Shown piece after piece: positions 1 to 8,288 of a stretch of 12,230 nucleotides of DNA; positions within the stretch are counted from its first letter, which is position 1; each line of letters starts with the position of its first letter. This DNA is from an uncultured Oscillospiraceae bacterium (GTDB lineage: Bacteria; Bacillota; Clostridia; Oscillospirales; Ruminococcaceae). The DNA is taken from assembly GCA_910579545.1 (NCBI GenBank), contig CAJTVI010000065.1, positions 1 through 12,230 of the forward strand, written 5' to 3'. The notes below the pieces were generated by a model, which saw only the letters and a program-made list of their open reading frames with translations, had not been told where the DNA came from and did no database searches. The position numbers were made by a program, and so were the translations under genes.

Positions 1-89
1 CTTTCGAGACTCTCCCCCGCGCCCGGCTTTAGTACCCAAAAGATACTCCCCCCGCACAGCCCCGCCCCCCTGCACATATGCTGACAAAA

Positions 90-108
90 GCCCGGCCGTC
101 CGCCGGGC
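90..108. other. GC-rich hairpin upstream of the GH25 gene
   Basis: A 7-bp perfect stem (GCCCGGC / GCCGGGC) with a 5-base loop. On the plus strand it is preceded by AAAA and followed by G-rich sequence. Read on the minus strand the stem is followed by TTTT, so it resembles a weak minus-strand intrinsic terminator. No minus-strand gene runs into it within the window, so its role is unclear. The rest of the first 183 bases is C/G-rich and holds no gene or promoter that I can support. Confidence 0.3.
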
Positions 109-183
109 GGGGAGGGGACAGTGCAAACCACGGCCCCCGCCAGATGATTCCCAGAGGATTCAGAGATCGAGGGGGGCACCTTT

Positions 184-1155
184 ATGGCAGTGTACGAAAC
201 CGGCATCGACGCCTCGCGCTACCAGGGCGAGATCAACTGGCCCGCCGTGGCCGCCGCGGGCAAGCAGTTTGCCATCCTGCGCATCGGCTCCACCGGCACC
301 GGGGGCATCTATGTGGACCCGTATTTCCTCAAAAACGTCTCCGGCGCCCACAGCGCGGGGCTCAAGGTGGGGGCCTACTACTACACCTACGCCCGCACAG
401 GGGAGGCGGCCACCGCCGAGCTGGACGTCTTTTTAAATGTGCTGCGCGGCCTGCGGCTGGAATACCCTGTTTTTGTGGACGTGGAGGACAATTCCCTGCG
501 CTCGCTGGGCCGCGCCCAGCTCACCGACCTTGTGCAGTTCCAGATGGACGTGCTGGACCAGAGCGGCTGGTACCCGGGCTACTACAGCTACACCAATTTT
601 GCGGCCAATTATCTTGACACGGCGCGGCTGGCGGCGTATCCTTTTTGGGTAGCCGATTATCGCGGCTATGTGGGGCATCCCGGCAGCTACGATCTGTGGC
701 AGTATTCCTCCACCGGCCGGGTCAGCGGCATCAGCGGCAATGTGGACCTCAACTACAGCTACAAAAATTTTTTGCCCATCCTGCAGGCAGGGGGGTATAA
801 TGGATATGGAAGCTCCGCGCCGGCGATGCAGCCCCTGGCCGGCAAGGACCTGGAGGTATTCAACGCCCGCTGCGAGTATTTTTATTCCGCCAATGTCAAC
901 GATGTGGCGGGCTACCTGCCGCTGGGGCGGTACCCGGCCACCGCCCTGTCCGAAGGGGAGTACGGCGGCTTTGTGTGGGTGAACTTTACCTACGAGGGCG
1001 TCACCTACTGGACCGCCCTTCTGCCCGACCGCTGCCGCCTGGTGGATGCCCAGGGCAGCTGCGACGCCTGCGAGGAGGAGCTTGCCCGGCTGGGCGAAAA
1101 GCTGGACACGGTGCAGGGCCTTTTGGAGCAGGCGCTGGACGAACTGGAAGGATGA
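184..1155 (+). CDS. GH25 family muramidase (lysozyme-like peptidoglycan hydrolase)
   Basis: A 323-residue protein. Residues about 5-200 form a glycoside hydrolase family 25 domain, the family of Chalaropsis-type lysozymes that cut the beta-1,4 bond between N-acetylmuramic acid and N-acetylglucosamine. Visible landmarks are the N-terminal GIDASRYQG (Asp9), the YPVFVDVED strand carrying the Asp99/Glu101 pair expected to be catalytic, and the late DLWQYSSTGRV...GNVDLN segment. Residues about 225-290 look like a small beta-rich, SH3-like wall-binding module (inference). The last 35 residues contain CDAC followed by a Leu/Glu-rich stretch that should form a coiled coil. There is no signal peptide, so export would need a holin-like or lytic route, or the enzyme is prophage-derived. 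The start is fixed by GAGGGGGG at 169-176, seven bases before ATG. No phage genes are adjacent. The family call is firm; the biological role (autolysin or endolysin remnant) is open. Confidence 0.9.
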   Translation: MAVYETGIDASRYQGEINWPAVAAAGKQFAILRIGSTGTGGIYVDPYFLKNVSGAHSAGLKVGAYYYTYARTGEAATAELDVFLNVLRGLRLEYPVFVDVEDNSLRSLGRAQLTDLVQFQMDVLDQSGWYPGYYSYTNFAANYLDTARLAAYPFWVADYRGYVGHPGSYDLWQYSSTGRVSGISGNVDLNYSYKNFLPILQAGGYNGYGSSAPAMQPLAGKDLEVFNARCEYFYSANVNDVAGYLPLGRYPATALSEGEYGGFVWVNFTYEGVTYWTALLPDRCRLVDAQGSCDACEEELARLGEKLDTVQGLLEQALDELEG

Positions 1156-1236
1156 ACGGCGGGGGCAGGCATACCAGCGCCGCCCGAGCGGCCGCCCGGC
1201 CCCGCTTAAAGCACATGCAAATGCAAAGGAGAGAGT

Positions 1237-2448
1237 ATGCAAGAGGAACGCAAACGCTTTGCCCGCCTGGCGGCGCTGGCCGGCGGGCTGCTGCTGGGCT
1301 ACTGGGCACTGCAAAATACAGCGGTGGTAGGGCGGTTTTTGGGCTGGATCGGCTCGCTGATATCCCCCTTTGCCATTGGGGGCGCGCTGGCGTTTTTGCT
1401 GCATGTGCCGCTGCGCGCCATCGAAAACGCGCTGCCCAAAAAGCTGCAAAAGGGCCGGCGGGCGCTGGCCCTCTGCCTTACCGTGCTGGCAGTATTGGCG
1501 GTGCTGGCCCTGGTAGTGGGGCTGGTGCTGCCGCAGCTGGTGCGCACCTTTGCCTCGCTGGGCCAGCGCCTGCCCGAGGTGTGGCAGTCGGTCATTCTCT
1601 GGCTGGAGCAGCTGGCCGCCCGCTACCCGGCCCTGCCGGATACCATTGAGGACACCCTCTCCGAGTGGCAGCTGCTGGACTGGAAAAAGATCACCGGCGC
1701 CCTGCTGAGCTTTGTCTCCAATGGGGGCGCGGCGCTGGTGGGCAGCACGGTCACGGCGGCCACCGGGCTGTTCAGCGGAGTGGTCAACGGCTGCATCGGG
1801 CTGGTCTTTGGCTTTTACCTGCTGGCCCAAAAAGAGACCCTGGCCCGGCAGGCCAAGATGCTGCTCTATGCCATCCTGCCCGCCCCGGCGGCGGACGAGA
1901 CGGTGCGGGTCTGCCGTCTCATCGACAAAACCTTTTCCAGCTTCCTCTCGGGGCAGTGCCTCGAGGCCTGCATCCTGGGCTGTATGTTTGCGGTAAGCAT
2001 GCTGCTCTGCCGCATGCCCTACATCACCCTGGTCAGTGTGCTCATCGCCTTTACCGCGCTCATCCCGCTGGTGGGGGCCTTCATCGGCTGCGGGGTGGGC
2101 GCGCTGCTCATCGCGGTGCAAAACCCCATGCAGGCGGTCTGGTTCGTGGTGCTGTTTTTGTGCCTCCAGCAGATCGAGGGCAACCTCGTCTACCCGCGGG
2201 TGGTGGGCAGCTCGGTGGGCCTGCCCTCCATCTGGGTGCTGGCGGCGGTCACCCTGGGCGGCAGCCTGTTTGGCATCGGCGGCATGCTGCTCATGATCCC
2301 GCTCTGCTCGGTTGCCTACACCCTTTTGCGGGAGTGGGCCTGGCGCCGGCTGCGCCAGCGCGGCATCGGGCGGGAAAAGCTCGCCCCGCCGGGCACTGGC
2401 CGGCTCGAGCCGGCCAAAGGCCCGCAAAAGGAAAAGCCCGGCGGCTGA
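1237..2448 (+). CDS. AI-2E family transporter (UPF0118 / PF01594 permease)
   Basis: A 403-residue polytopic membrane protein. Hydrophobic segments fall at about residues 11-27, 40-57, 76-98, 170-195, 240-262, 265-293, 297-311 and 332-365. This matches the roughly eight-helix plan of the AI-2E family, with a less hydrophobic central region at about 105-165. The family signature is clear near the C-terminus: LIPLVGAFIG at about 275-284, QQIEGNLVYPRVVGSSVGLP at about 311-330, then a Gly-rich helix. Members include AI-2 exporters and Na+/H+ antiporters, and most are uncharacterised, so no substrate is assigned. The tail is basic and Pro/Gly-rich. AAGGAG at 1226-1231, five bases before the ATG, supports the start. 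It lies 81 bases after the muramidase gene on the same strand, so co-transcription is possible, but nothing links the two functions. Confidence 0.9.
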   Translation: MQEERKRFARLAALAGGLLLGYWALQNTAVVGRFLGWIGSLISPFAIGGALAFLLHVPLRAIENALPKKLQKGRRALALCLTVLAVLAVLALVVGLVLPQLVRTFASLGQRLPEVWQSVILWLEQLAARYPALPDTIEDTLSEWQLLDWKKITGALLSFVSNGGAALVGSTVTAATGLFSGVVNGCIGLVFGFYLLAQKETLARQAKMLLYAILPAPAADETVRVCRLIDKTFSSFLSGQCLEACILGCMFAVSMLLCRMPYITLVSVLIAFTALIPLVGAFIGCGVGALLIAVQNPMQAVWFVVLFLCLQQIEGNLVYPRVVGSSVGLPSIWVLAAVTLGGSLFGIGGMLLMIPLCSVAYTLLREWAWRRLRQRGIGREKLAPPGTGRLEPAKGPQKEKPGG

Positions 2449-2455
2449 GCCGGGC
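2436..2455. other. GC hairpin over the stop codon of the AI-2E family gene
   Basis: A 7-bp stem GCCCGGC / GCCGGGC with a 6-base loop that includes the TGA stop. The arms are the same as those of the hairpin at 90-108. On the plus strand it is followed by CCTTACAAC, a poor T-tract. On the minus strand it is followed by TTTTCCTTTT, a better terminator-like context. It may help end the plus-strand gene or stop antisense read-through. Confidence 0.4.
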
Positions 2456-2466
2456 CCTTACAACGG

Positions 2467-2522
2467 TTTTGCGCAGGGGAATTTTCCCCTGCAAAACAAG
2501 GGGGCCGCGGCCCCCAAAAAAT
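2467..2522. other. Two adjacent strong hairpins between the AI-2E gene and rubrerythrin
   Basis: The first palindrome at 2473-2492 has arms GCAGGGGA and TCCCCTGC with an A/T loop, flanked outside by TTTT and AAAA runs that can extend it. The second at 2500-2515 is a perfect GGGGGCC-GC-GGCCCCC palindrome followed by a run of A (2516-2521). Neither is followed by a T-run on the plus strand, so they are not textbook terminators for the AI-2E gene. On the minus strand the second hairpin is followed by TTGTTTT. They could be mRNA-stabilising structures, a bidirectional terminator or a REP-like palindromic unit. Confidence 0.45.
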
Positions 2523-2567
2523 ACGCATCGCTTTGTAAAGGCATGCAAAGAAAGAAGAGGATTTATT

Positions 2568-3107
2568 ATGAGCAGCAAGTACGCAGGCACCCAGACCGAA
2601 AAGAACTTAGAGGCCGCCTTTGCAGGCGAATCCCAGGCGCGCAACAAGTATACATACTTTGCCTCCGCCGCCAAAAAGCAGGGCTTTGAGCAGATCGCGG
2701 CCCTCTTTTTAAAAACAGCCGACAACGAAAAAGAGCACGCCAAGATGTGGTTCAAGGAGCTGAACGGCATTGGCGACACGGCGCAGAACCTGGCCGCCGC
2801 GGCCGACGGCGAAAACTACGAGTGGACCGACATGTACGAGGGCTTTGCCAAAACCGCTGAGGCGGAGGGCTTTGCCGAGCTGGCCGAAAAGTTCCGCATG
2901 GTGGGCGAGATCGAGAAGCACCACGAGGAGCGCTACCGCGCCCTGCTCAAAAACGTCGAGACCGCCGCCGTGTTTGAAAAGAGCGAGGTCAAGGTGTGGG
3001 AGTGCCGCAACTGCGGCCACATCATGGTGGGCACCAAGGCCCCGGAGGTCTGCCCGGTCTGCGCCCATCCCCAGAGCTACTTTGAGGTGCACGCCGAAAA
3101 TTATTGA
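2568..3107 (+). CDS. rbr: Rubrerythrin (diiron-rubredoxin peroxide reductase)
   Basis: A 179-residue cytoplasmic protein. The N-terminal ferritin-like four-helix domain (about 1-135) carries Glu21, the ExxH pair Glu54/His57, an AEAEGF stretch near residue 97 and a second ExxH at Glu116/His119; these supply the diiron ligands. The C-terminal rubredoxin-like domain holds Cys146-x-x-Cys149 and Cys162-x-x-Cys165 for a single Fe(SCys)4 site. This is the classical rubrerythrin arrangement, and family members reduce hydrogen peroxide to water in anaerobes using reduced rubredoxin or NAD(P)H-linked partners. Length is typical of the short clostridial form. ATG at 2568 follows AAGAGG with seven-base spacing. 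No promoter could be identified with confidence. The gene ends in a strong terminator, so it is probably monocistronic or the last gene of its unit. Confidence 0.97.
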   Translation: MSSKYAGTQTEKNLEAAFAGESQARNKYTYFASAAKKQGFEQIAALFLKTADNEKEHAKMWFKELNGIGDTAQNLAAAADGENYEWTDMYEGFAKTAEAEGFAELAEKFRMVGEIEKHHEERYRALLKNVETAAVFEKSEVKVWECRNCGHIMVGTKAPEVCPVCAHPQSYFEVHAENY

Positions 3108-3129
3108 GCCAGCCGCTCCCAGTTCCCGC

Positions 3130-3168
3130 GCCCTGCCCTTTTGCCGGGCAGGGCTTTTTGTTGTTTTT
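3130..3168 (+). terminator. Intrinsic terminator of rubrerythrin
   Basis: A 9-bp stem, GCCCTGCCC (3130-3138) with GGGCAGGGC (3146-3154), and a 7-base loop. It is followed directly by TTTTT and then GTTGTTTTTT. This is a strong Rho-independent terminator 22 bases after the rubrerythrin stop. Confidence 0.92.
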
Positions 3169-3242
3169 TGCCGATAAAACTAAAAGCCAAAAGCCCTCTT
3201 TTTTAACAAGTTATCCAATTTGAACCTTCAGGAAAGGGGGAT

Positions 3243-3266
3243 TCAAAAAGGGTATAGCCTTTTTGA
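3243..3266 (-). terminator. Probable terminator of the nonulosonate operon
   Basis: A perfect 9-base inverted repeat, TCAAAAAGG / CCTTTTTGA, around a 6-base loop, 17 bases downstream of the pseG stop on the minus strand. The arms supply an A-tract and a T-tract on either strand, so it can act in both directions. It sits between convergent genes, as expected for an operon-ending terminator. The GC part of the stem is short, so strength is uncertain. Apart from this and the rubrerythrin terminator I see nothing else in the 176-base convergent gap. Confidence 0.65.
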
Positions 3267-3283
3267 GTGTCCTGTATAATTTC

Positions 3284-4315
3284 TCAAAAACACAGGCTTT
3301 GCACAATACGTTCCGCGCCGTTTCCGTTGATGACTTCGTTCATTCTTTTTTGCATACGTTCCCGTTTCGCGGGATCCTTTGCCAAATCATCCAACCTGTA
3401 CAGGATAACCTTTTCCGGCTCCCTGAGCAACCGGATATCCCCTACGCTTTGCATCATACCCTGCTTTTCAAAAGCGGCCATCCCCAAAAGCTGATTGTCC
3501 GCAAACGCATAAGTCACAGTCGGCACGCCGCAGGCGCAAAGTTCATACAGGGTACTGCCCGCCGCAGCGATTGCCAGGTCGCACCGGCACATCAGCGCCG
3601 CCATGTTCCGCACATTTTCATGCAGCTGCATCCAGGGGCTTTTTTTTGCAATCTGCCGCAGCGCCTGCACGTCCGGGCTCATCCCGCCCACAATAAAATG
3701 GAACCGATATGAGGGTTGCGGCGACCAGCCGCCCAGGCGCTGTGCAATGCGCAGCGCCATGTGCTCAGGGTCTGCCCCGCCGGTGGAGACAAGGATGTCT
3801 GCCACACCTCGTCTTACCGCCCGCGGTGGGATATCCTGAAATTGCTTTCTCAGCGGGGCGTACTGGGGGCCCAGCAAAAGCCGCGGCGCTGGTACGCCCG
3901 CAGCCTCGTACAGTCCTTCATAATCCAGTTCCGGCCCATAAATGTTGTAGTTGACTAGGTTTTTCACCGGATAGGCAAACGCCGCCAGATCGTCGATATA
4001 AGTCACATCTGCAAACTGGCCAAGCCACGCAAGGTATCCCGGCGTAACAAAATAGCTGTCCACCACGATGATATCCGGTTCATCCTGCCGCAGCAGCCGG
4101 GCCAGTTCATCCCATTCTGCGTCCATATGGCGATAGTCTGTACCCAGCACCTCACAGCCAAACCCGCGGTTCCGGATGGTTTGGGAAAAGCTTCCATCGG
4201 CCACGGCAAACCGACACTCCAGGCCCTGGTCTCTGGCGGCATCGGCAATCGAAAGGCACCGCATTACATGGCCGGCACCGATTGTGGGGTTGCCGTCTGC
4301 GCGGAAAAGGATCAT
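3284..4315 (-). CDS. pseG: UDP-2,4-diacetamido-2,4,6-trideoxy-beta-L-altropyranose hydrolase (PseG)
   Basis: A 343-residue GT-B-fold enzyme of the PseG/SpsG family. PseG cleaves UDP from the diacetamido-trideoxy-altrose nucleotide, giving the free sugar that PseI condenses with PEP. The N-terminal signature GNPTIGAGHVMRC (residues 8-20) includes His16, the position of the general base in Campylobacter PseG. Further landmarks are VDSYFV at 85-90, STGGADPEH at 177-185 and the nucleotide-binding AGSTLYEL at 252-259, followed by Asn274-Gln275. Length fits Gram-positive homologues, which are longer than the Campylobacter enzyme. The ATG is fixed by GAGGAGG at 4326-4320 with four-base spacing, one of the best ribosome binding sites in the operon. 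It is the last gene of the operon. Base composition is high GC (a sampled 60 bases reads about 73%), unlike the small ORF just upstream. Confidence 0.93.
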   Translation of the reverse strand: MILFRADGNPTIGAGHVMRCLSIADAARDQGLECRFAVADGSFSQTIRNRGFGCEVLGTDYRHMDAEWDELARLLRQDEPDIIVVDSYFVTPGYLAWLGQFADVTYIDDLAAFAYPVKNLVNYNIYGPELDYEGLYEAAGVPAPRLLLGPQYAPLRKQFQDIPPRAVRRGVADILVSTGGADPEHMALRIAQRLGGWSPQPSYRFHFIVGGMSPDVQALRQIAKKSPWMQLHENVRNMAALMCRCDLAIAAAGSTLYELCACGVPTVTYAFADNQLLGMAAFEKQGMMQSVGDIRLLREPEKVILYRLDDLAKDPAKRERMQKRMNEVINGNGAERIVQSLCF

Positions 4316-4343
4316 GGTTCCTCCTCAAGCAGTATCTTTTATA

Positions 4344-4532
4344 TCAAAGGGTTTCGCTGCCCTGCAAAGCCTCGTAATAAGACGCCCTGAAATCGGATGC
4401 CCGCATTTGGTAATCAGTAATCAAAGCACGCATGCACGCGCCATCTTTAACCGAGTGGTAGCTTCCTGTGCCAAGCGCCTTTTTACTCATGCCGGGCCAA
4501 TCCTTATAATATAAAAACGCATCGTGAAACAT
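4344..4532 (-). CDS. Small ORF of unknown function between the PseH-like GNAT and PseG
   Basis: A 62-codon reading frame that starts 18 bases after the GNAT stop and ends 28 bases before pseG. The product begins MFHDAFLYYKDWPG and ends ASYYEALQGSETL; it is rich in aromatic residues, has no membrane segment or signal peptide, and has two cysteines or fewer. I do not recognise the family. The ATG lacks a convincing Shine-Dalgarno (only AAAAGA directly before it), which weakens the case for independent translation. It could be a real small protein, the remnant of a larger gene lost when the GNAT or pseG was inserted, or chance. Without it the gap between the GNAT and pseG would be 235 bases, by far the largest in an otherwise compact operon, so something was probably there. 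Confidence 0.35.
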   Translation of the reverse strand: MFHDAFLYYKDWPGMSKKALGTGSYHSVKDGACMRALITDYQMRASDFRASYYEALQGSETL

Positions 4533-4550
4533 TCTTTTGGCAGCTGCATA

Positions 4551-5093
4551 CTATATGTTCTTTTCGTAAGTAAAAAAACAACCATTCGCATCCTTTTTTC
4601 GAAATCCCATGCGTTCAGCAAATCGTATGGAGGCTATATTGTCACAGTGTATAATGGCGCACACAACCGTCACGTCCCAGACCGTTTTCGCCCACTCCAA
4701 CAAGGCGGTCACTGCCTCTTGAGCATATCCGTTACCCCAATTGTCCGAACGTATCAAATAATTTACTTCCGCCTTTGTACAGCTCGTCTGCTTACTTAGT
4801 GCAAAAACGCCGACAGACTGACTCCCCAAAAAAGCAATCCAATCGAATCGGTCTGCCTGCATCAGATATTTCATCTTATACCAGTGCAGATGTTCCTCCA
4901 AGGTTATTGCGTGTGGAGCACGAAAGAAACGATAAACATGCGGATCGCTGCGCATTTCCACAATTGTCTGTGCATCCTGCTCTGTTATTTCCCGCATGTA
5001 AAGCCGTTTGGTCCTAATTTCAAAAAACGACTCTCTCTCTTGTGGCACGTGTTGATAATGGATATTGCTTTGAGTGTCGTTTCTTCCTTCCAT
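4551..5093 (-). CDS. pseH: GNAT N-acetyltransferase, best candidate for PseH
   Basis: A 180-residue GNAT-fold acyltransferase. The PseH reaction is acetyl-CoA-dependent N-4 acetylation of UDP-4-amino-4,6-dideoxy-beta-L-AltNAc, between PseC and PseG. Supporting features are EMRSDPHVYRFF at about 46-57 and EEHLHWY at about 66-72, which resemble the N-terminal region of PseH-type enzymes. The acetyl-CoA pyrophosphate loop is DNWGNGYAQEA (around 117-127), and HCDNIASIRFAERMGF lies at about 149-164. The ATG at 5093 is preferred: GGAGAG at 5108-5103 gives nine-base spacing, and the start lies two bases after the pseI stop, implying translational coupling. A TTG six bases upstream is too close to that site. 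The gene is AT-richer than pseI and pseG on either side (a sampled stretch is about 37% GC). The second GNAT in the operon could be the true PseH instead. Confidence 0.75.
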   Translation of the reverse strand: MEGRNDTQSNIHYQHVPQERESFFEIRTKRLYMREITEQDAQTIVEMRSDPHVYRFFRAPHAITLEEHLHWYKMKYLMQADRFDWIAFLGSQSVGVFALSKQTSCTKAEVNYLIRSDNWGNGYAQEAVTALLEWAKTVWDVTVVCAIIHCDNIASIRFAERMGFRKKDANGCFFTYEKNI

Positions 5094-5095
5094 AA

Positions 5096-6133
5096 TCAAA
5101 TACTCTCCAGCATCTGCAAATCAATCGGTTCCCCAAACGCTATATCCCATGCGGCACGGCATTGCAGAACCTGGCCCAGCTTTTTCGGCGCCAGCCCCTG
5201 GGCCGGGCGGATGCTGCGCACATTATCCTTGGCAAAACGCTCGCCTTTGCGGATGTCCTTTACCGCAAACAAGCTGCGCCGCAGCGCAAGATTACCCGCT
5301 TCGCCCAGCGTCGGGCCATAATGTATTTCGCCCCGAATCGCGGCGGCATTCTGCACATCCCGCACCATCTGCACAAATTCCTGCATGGTCATGCTGAACT
5401 CGCTGTCCGCGCTTTGTACACCGTCCAGCTTGACATGCTTTTCGATCACACAAGCCCCCAGCGTCACCCCCACCACCGCAGCCAGGCTGCCGGCGCTGTG
5501 GTCCGAAAGGCCCACCGGCACCCCAAACCGCTTTTGCATGTCCGGGATGTTGGCCAGATGCATATCCGCCCAGTTGGCTGGGTATTCGCTGCAGCACTTG
5601 AGCAGCACAATCTGCTCGTTGCCCGCGCGCCGGCAGGCGTCCACCGCATCCTGAATCTCCTCTGTGCTGCCCATACCACAGGAAATGATCATTGGCTTGC
5701 CCTTGCCTGCGGCATACTCGATCAGGGGAACATCCACCAGCTCAAAACTGGCGATCTTATACGCCTCACAGCCGATGCCTTCCAAAAAATCCACCGCCGT
5801 ATTGTCAAACGGTGTCGAGAGAAAATCGATCCCGCACGCCTCGCATTCCTGCCTGATCCGTTCCTGCCACTCCCACGGGGTACCGGCATCGGTGTACAGA
5901 TCGTACAGCTTATAACCGTCCCAAAGGCCGCCTTTGATACGGAAATATTCGTTGTCACAGTCGATCGTGATGGTATCGGCAGTGTAGGTTTGGATCTTGA
6001 CACAATTTGTCCCGGCCTTTGCCGCCTGCCGCACGATCTCAAGCGCTGTGTCAAGGCTGCCGCCGTGGTTGGCGCTCATCTCGGCGATGATATAAGGCGT
6101 ACCTTTGCGGATCGAATCGAAAAGATGGAACAT
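5096..6133 (-). CDS. pseI: Pseudaminic acid synthase (PseI)
   Basis: A 345-residue NeuB-superfamily enzyme that condenses 2,4-diacetamido-2,4,6-trideoxy-L-altrose with phosphoenolpyruvate to give pseudaminic acid. An N-terminal TIM barrel (about 1-275) is followed by an antifreeze/SAF-like domain (about 285-345). Characteristic stretches are AEMSANHGGSLD (about 17-28), KIQTYTADT (about 47-55), DCDNEYFRIKGGLWDG, STPFDNTAVDFLE and KIASFELVDVPLIEYA. These match PseI more closely than sialic (NeuB) or legionaminic (LegI) synthases. Likely metal-binding histidines are His212 (SDHS) and His233 (EKH). The usual DHTLG motif reads DHSAG here, a minor variation. The start is ATG 6133 because CGGAGG lies six bases before it; an adjacent upstream TTG would leave only three. 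It is 12 bases after the class III aminotransferase and is one of the most GC-rich genes of the operon. Confidence 0.95.
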   Translation of the reverse strand: MFHLFDSIRKGTPYIIAEMSANHGGSLDTALEIVRQAAKAGTNCVKIQTYTADTITIDCDNEYFRIKGGLWDGYKLYDLYTDAGTPWEWQERIRQECEACGIDFLSTPFDNTAVDFLEGIGCEAYKIASFELVDVPLIEYAAGKGKPMIISCGMGSTEEIQDAVDACRRAGNEQIVLLKCCSEYPANWADMHLANIPDMQKRFGVPVGLSDHSAGSLAAVVGVTLGACVIEKHVKLDGVQSADSEFSMTMQEFVQMVRDVQNAAAIRGEIHYGPTLGEAGNLALRRSLFAVKDIRKGERFAKDNVRSIRPAQGLAPKKLGQVLQCRAAWDIAFGEPIDLQMLESI

Positions 6134-6145
6134 CAAAATCCTCCG

Positions 6146-7477
<1,332 letters not shown>

Positions 7478-7511
7478 TGCCTTGCTTCCCTTCTCCGTTT
7501 ATCGGCTACCG

Positions 7512-8276
7512 TTATTGAACAATTTTGTCCTCGTGAATGGATTTTTGCAAACCCTCGTTGCGCTGGTATTTCTGATTGATTTTTGCAATCTCGGGGTTCT
7601 CCTGCAAATAGGACAATATTTCCTGATATCCAAAACATTCTTTGTCCTGCTCCTTAATAAAATACCGATAAATCGCTTCCACCAGCGCAAAGTCCTCCGG
7701 CTCATCCACCGTCCAGCGGTGATTGCCAAAATAACCGATTGGCGATTCAAAATTTTGCAGCTTGAACTGCTCCGGGCGGCGCAGAATATATTGCGTTACA
7801 TGCTCACGTTCAAAGCTATGCCGCGCCTGCCGCCAGGCTGTTTCCAGAGCAGAGAACTTTATAATCTCAAGGTCCAGGCCGTCTGCAAAGCTCTCGGTCA
7901 TCATTGCGAGATAGTCGGTATCCGGGTTCAGCTGTTGGATCGCCTGATCCAGCAACCCTGCATCAAAGCAGGGACAATCAGCAGTCAGGCGAATCACATA
8001 CTGTGGCTTAAGCAGCTTAGCGGTTTGATAGTAACGATCCAGCACATCGTCCTCCGCCCCTACTCCCACGCGCACACCAAGCTGCGCGCAAAGGGCCATA
8101 ATGGGAAGATTCTCTTTTTTGATGGATGTAATAACCATAACCTCATCCACCAGTTTGCTTCGCTGTACCCGCTCAATCATCCATTGCAGTGCAGGTTTTC
8201 CGCAAAGATTCTTCAGCACCTTGTTGGGCAGACGGGTTGAGCCGCAGCGTGCCTGGATCATGGCAAGATACTTCAC
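7512..8276 (-). CDS. pseF: SpsF-type cytidylyltransferase, probable CMP-pseudaminic acid synthetase
   Basis: A 254-residue nucleotidyltransferase of the SpsF / CMP-KDO synthetase-like family (COG1861 type). The glycine/arginine-rich CTP-binding loop is IQARCGSTRLPNKVL (7-21), followed by RLTADCP (96-102, a metal-binding aspartate), DGLDLEII (about 132-139) and HRWTVDEPED (about 186-195). By context it should activate pseudaminic acid with CTP to CMP-Pse. It belongs to the SpsF branch rather than the NeuA-like branch of Campylobacter PseF, so substrate specificity is inferred from the operon. The start codon is GTG at 8276: AAGGGGG lies seven bases upstream, right at the end of the preceding reductase gene (12-base gap), suggesting coupled translation. 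GC content varies within the gene, high in the N-terminal half and low (about 37% in a sampled stretch) near the C-terminus. Confidence 0.85.
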   Translation of the reverse strand: MKYLAMIQARCGSTRLPNKVLKNLCGKPALQWMIERVQRSKLVDEVMVITSIKKENLPIMALCAQLGVRVGVGAEDDVLDRYYQTAKLLKPQYVIRLTADCPCFDAGLLDQAIQQLNPDTDYLAMMTESFADGLDLEIIKFSALETAWRQARHSFEREHVTQYILRRPEQFKLQNFESPIGYFGNHRWTVDEPEDFALVEAIYRYFIKEQDKECFGYQEILSYLQENPEIAKINQKYQRNEGLQKSIHEDKIVQ

Positions 8277-8288
8277 AAAAACGCCCCC

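Noticed and set aside
433..2427. A 664-codon minus-strand open frame opposite the muramidase and AI-2E genes
   Set aside because: It is antisense to two well-supported genes. The translation is low-complexity (rich in Gln, His, Ala, Arg and Gly) without any domain, as expected for a shadow frame in GC-rich DNA.
1665..3107. Long plus-strand frame giving a rubrerythrin with a 300-residue N-terminal extension
   Set aside because: The upstream part is an out-of-frame reading of the AI-2E gene. The true rubrerythrin start at 2568 has its own ribosome binding site and normal family length.
3170..3283. CRISPR, tRNA or attachment-site repeats in the gene-poor gap
   Set aside because: No repeated spacers, cloverleaf or tRNA-like 3' end is visible; only terminator hairpins and A/T-rich sequence.
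5096..6133. Sialic acid or legionaminic acid synthase instead of PseI
   Set aside because: The SANHGGSLD, DCDNEYFRIKGGLWDG and YKIASFELVDVPLIEYA stretches match pseudaminic acid synthases, and the neighbours PseC and PseG fit the L-altro pathway.
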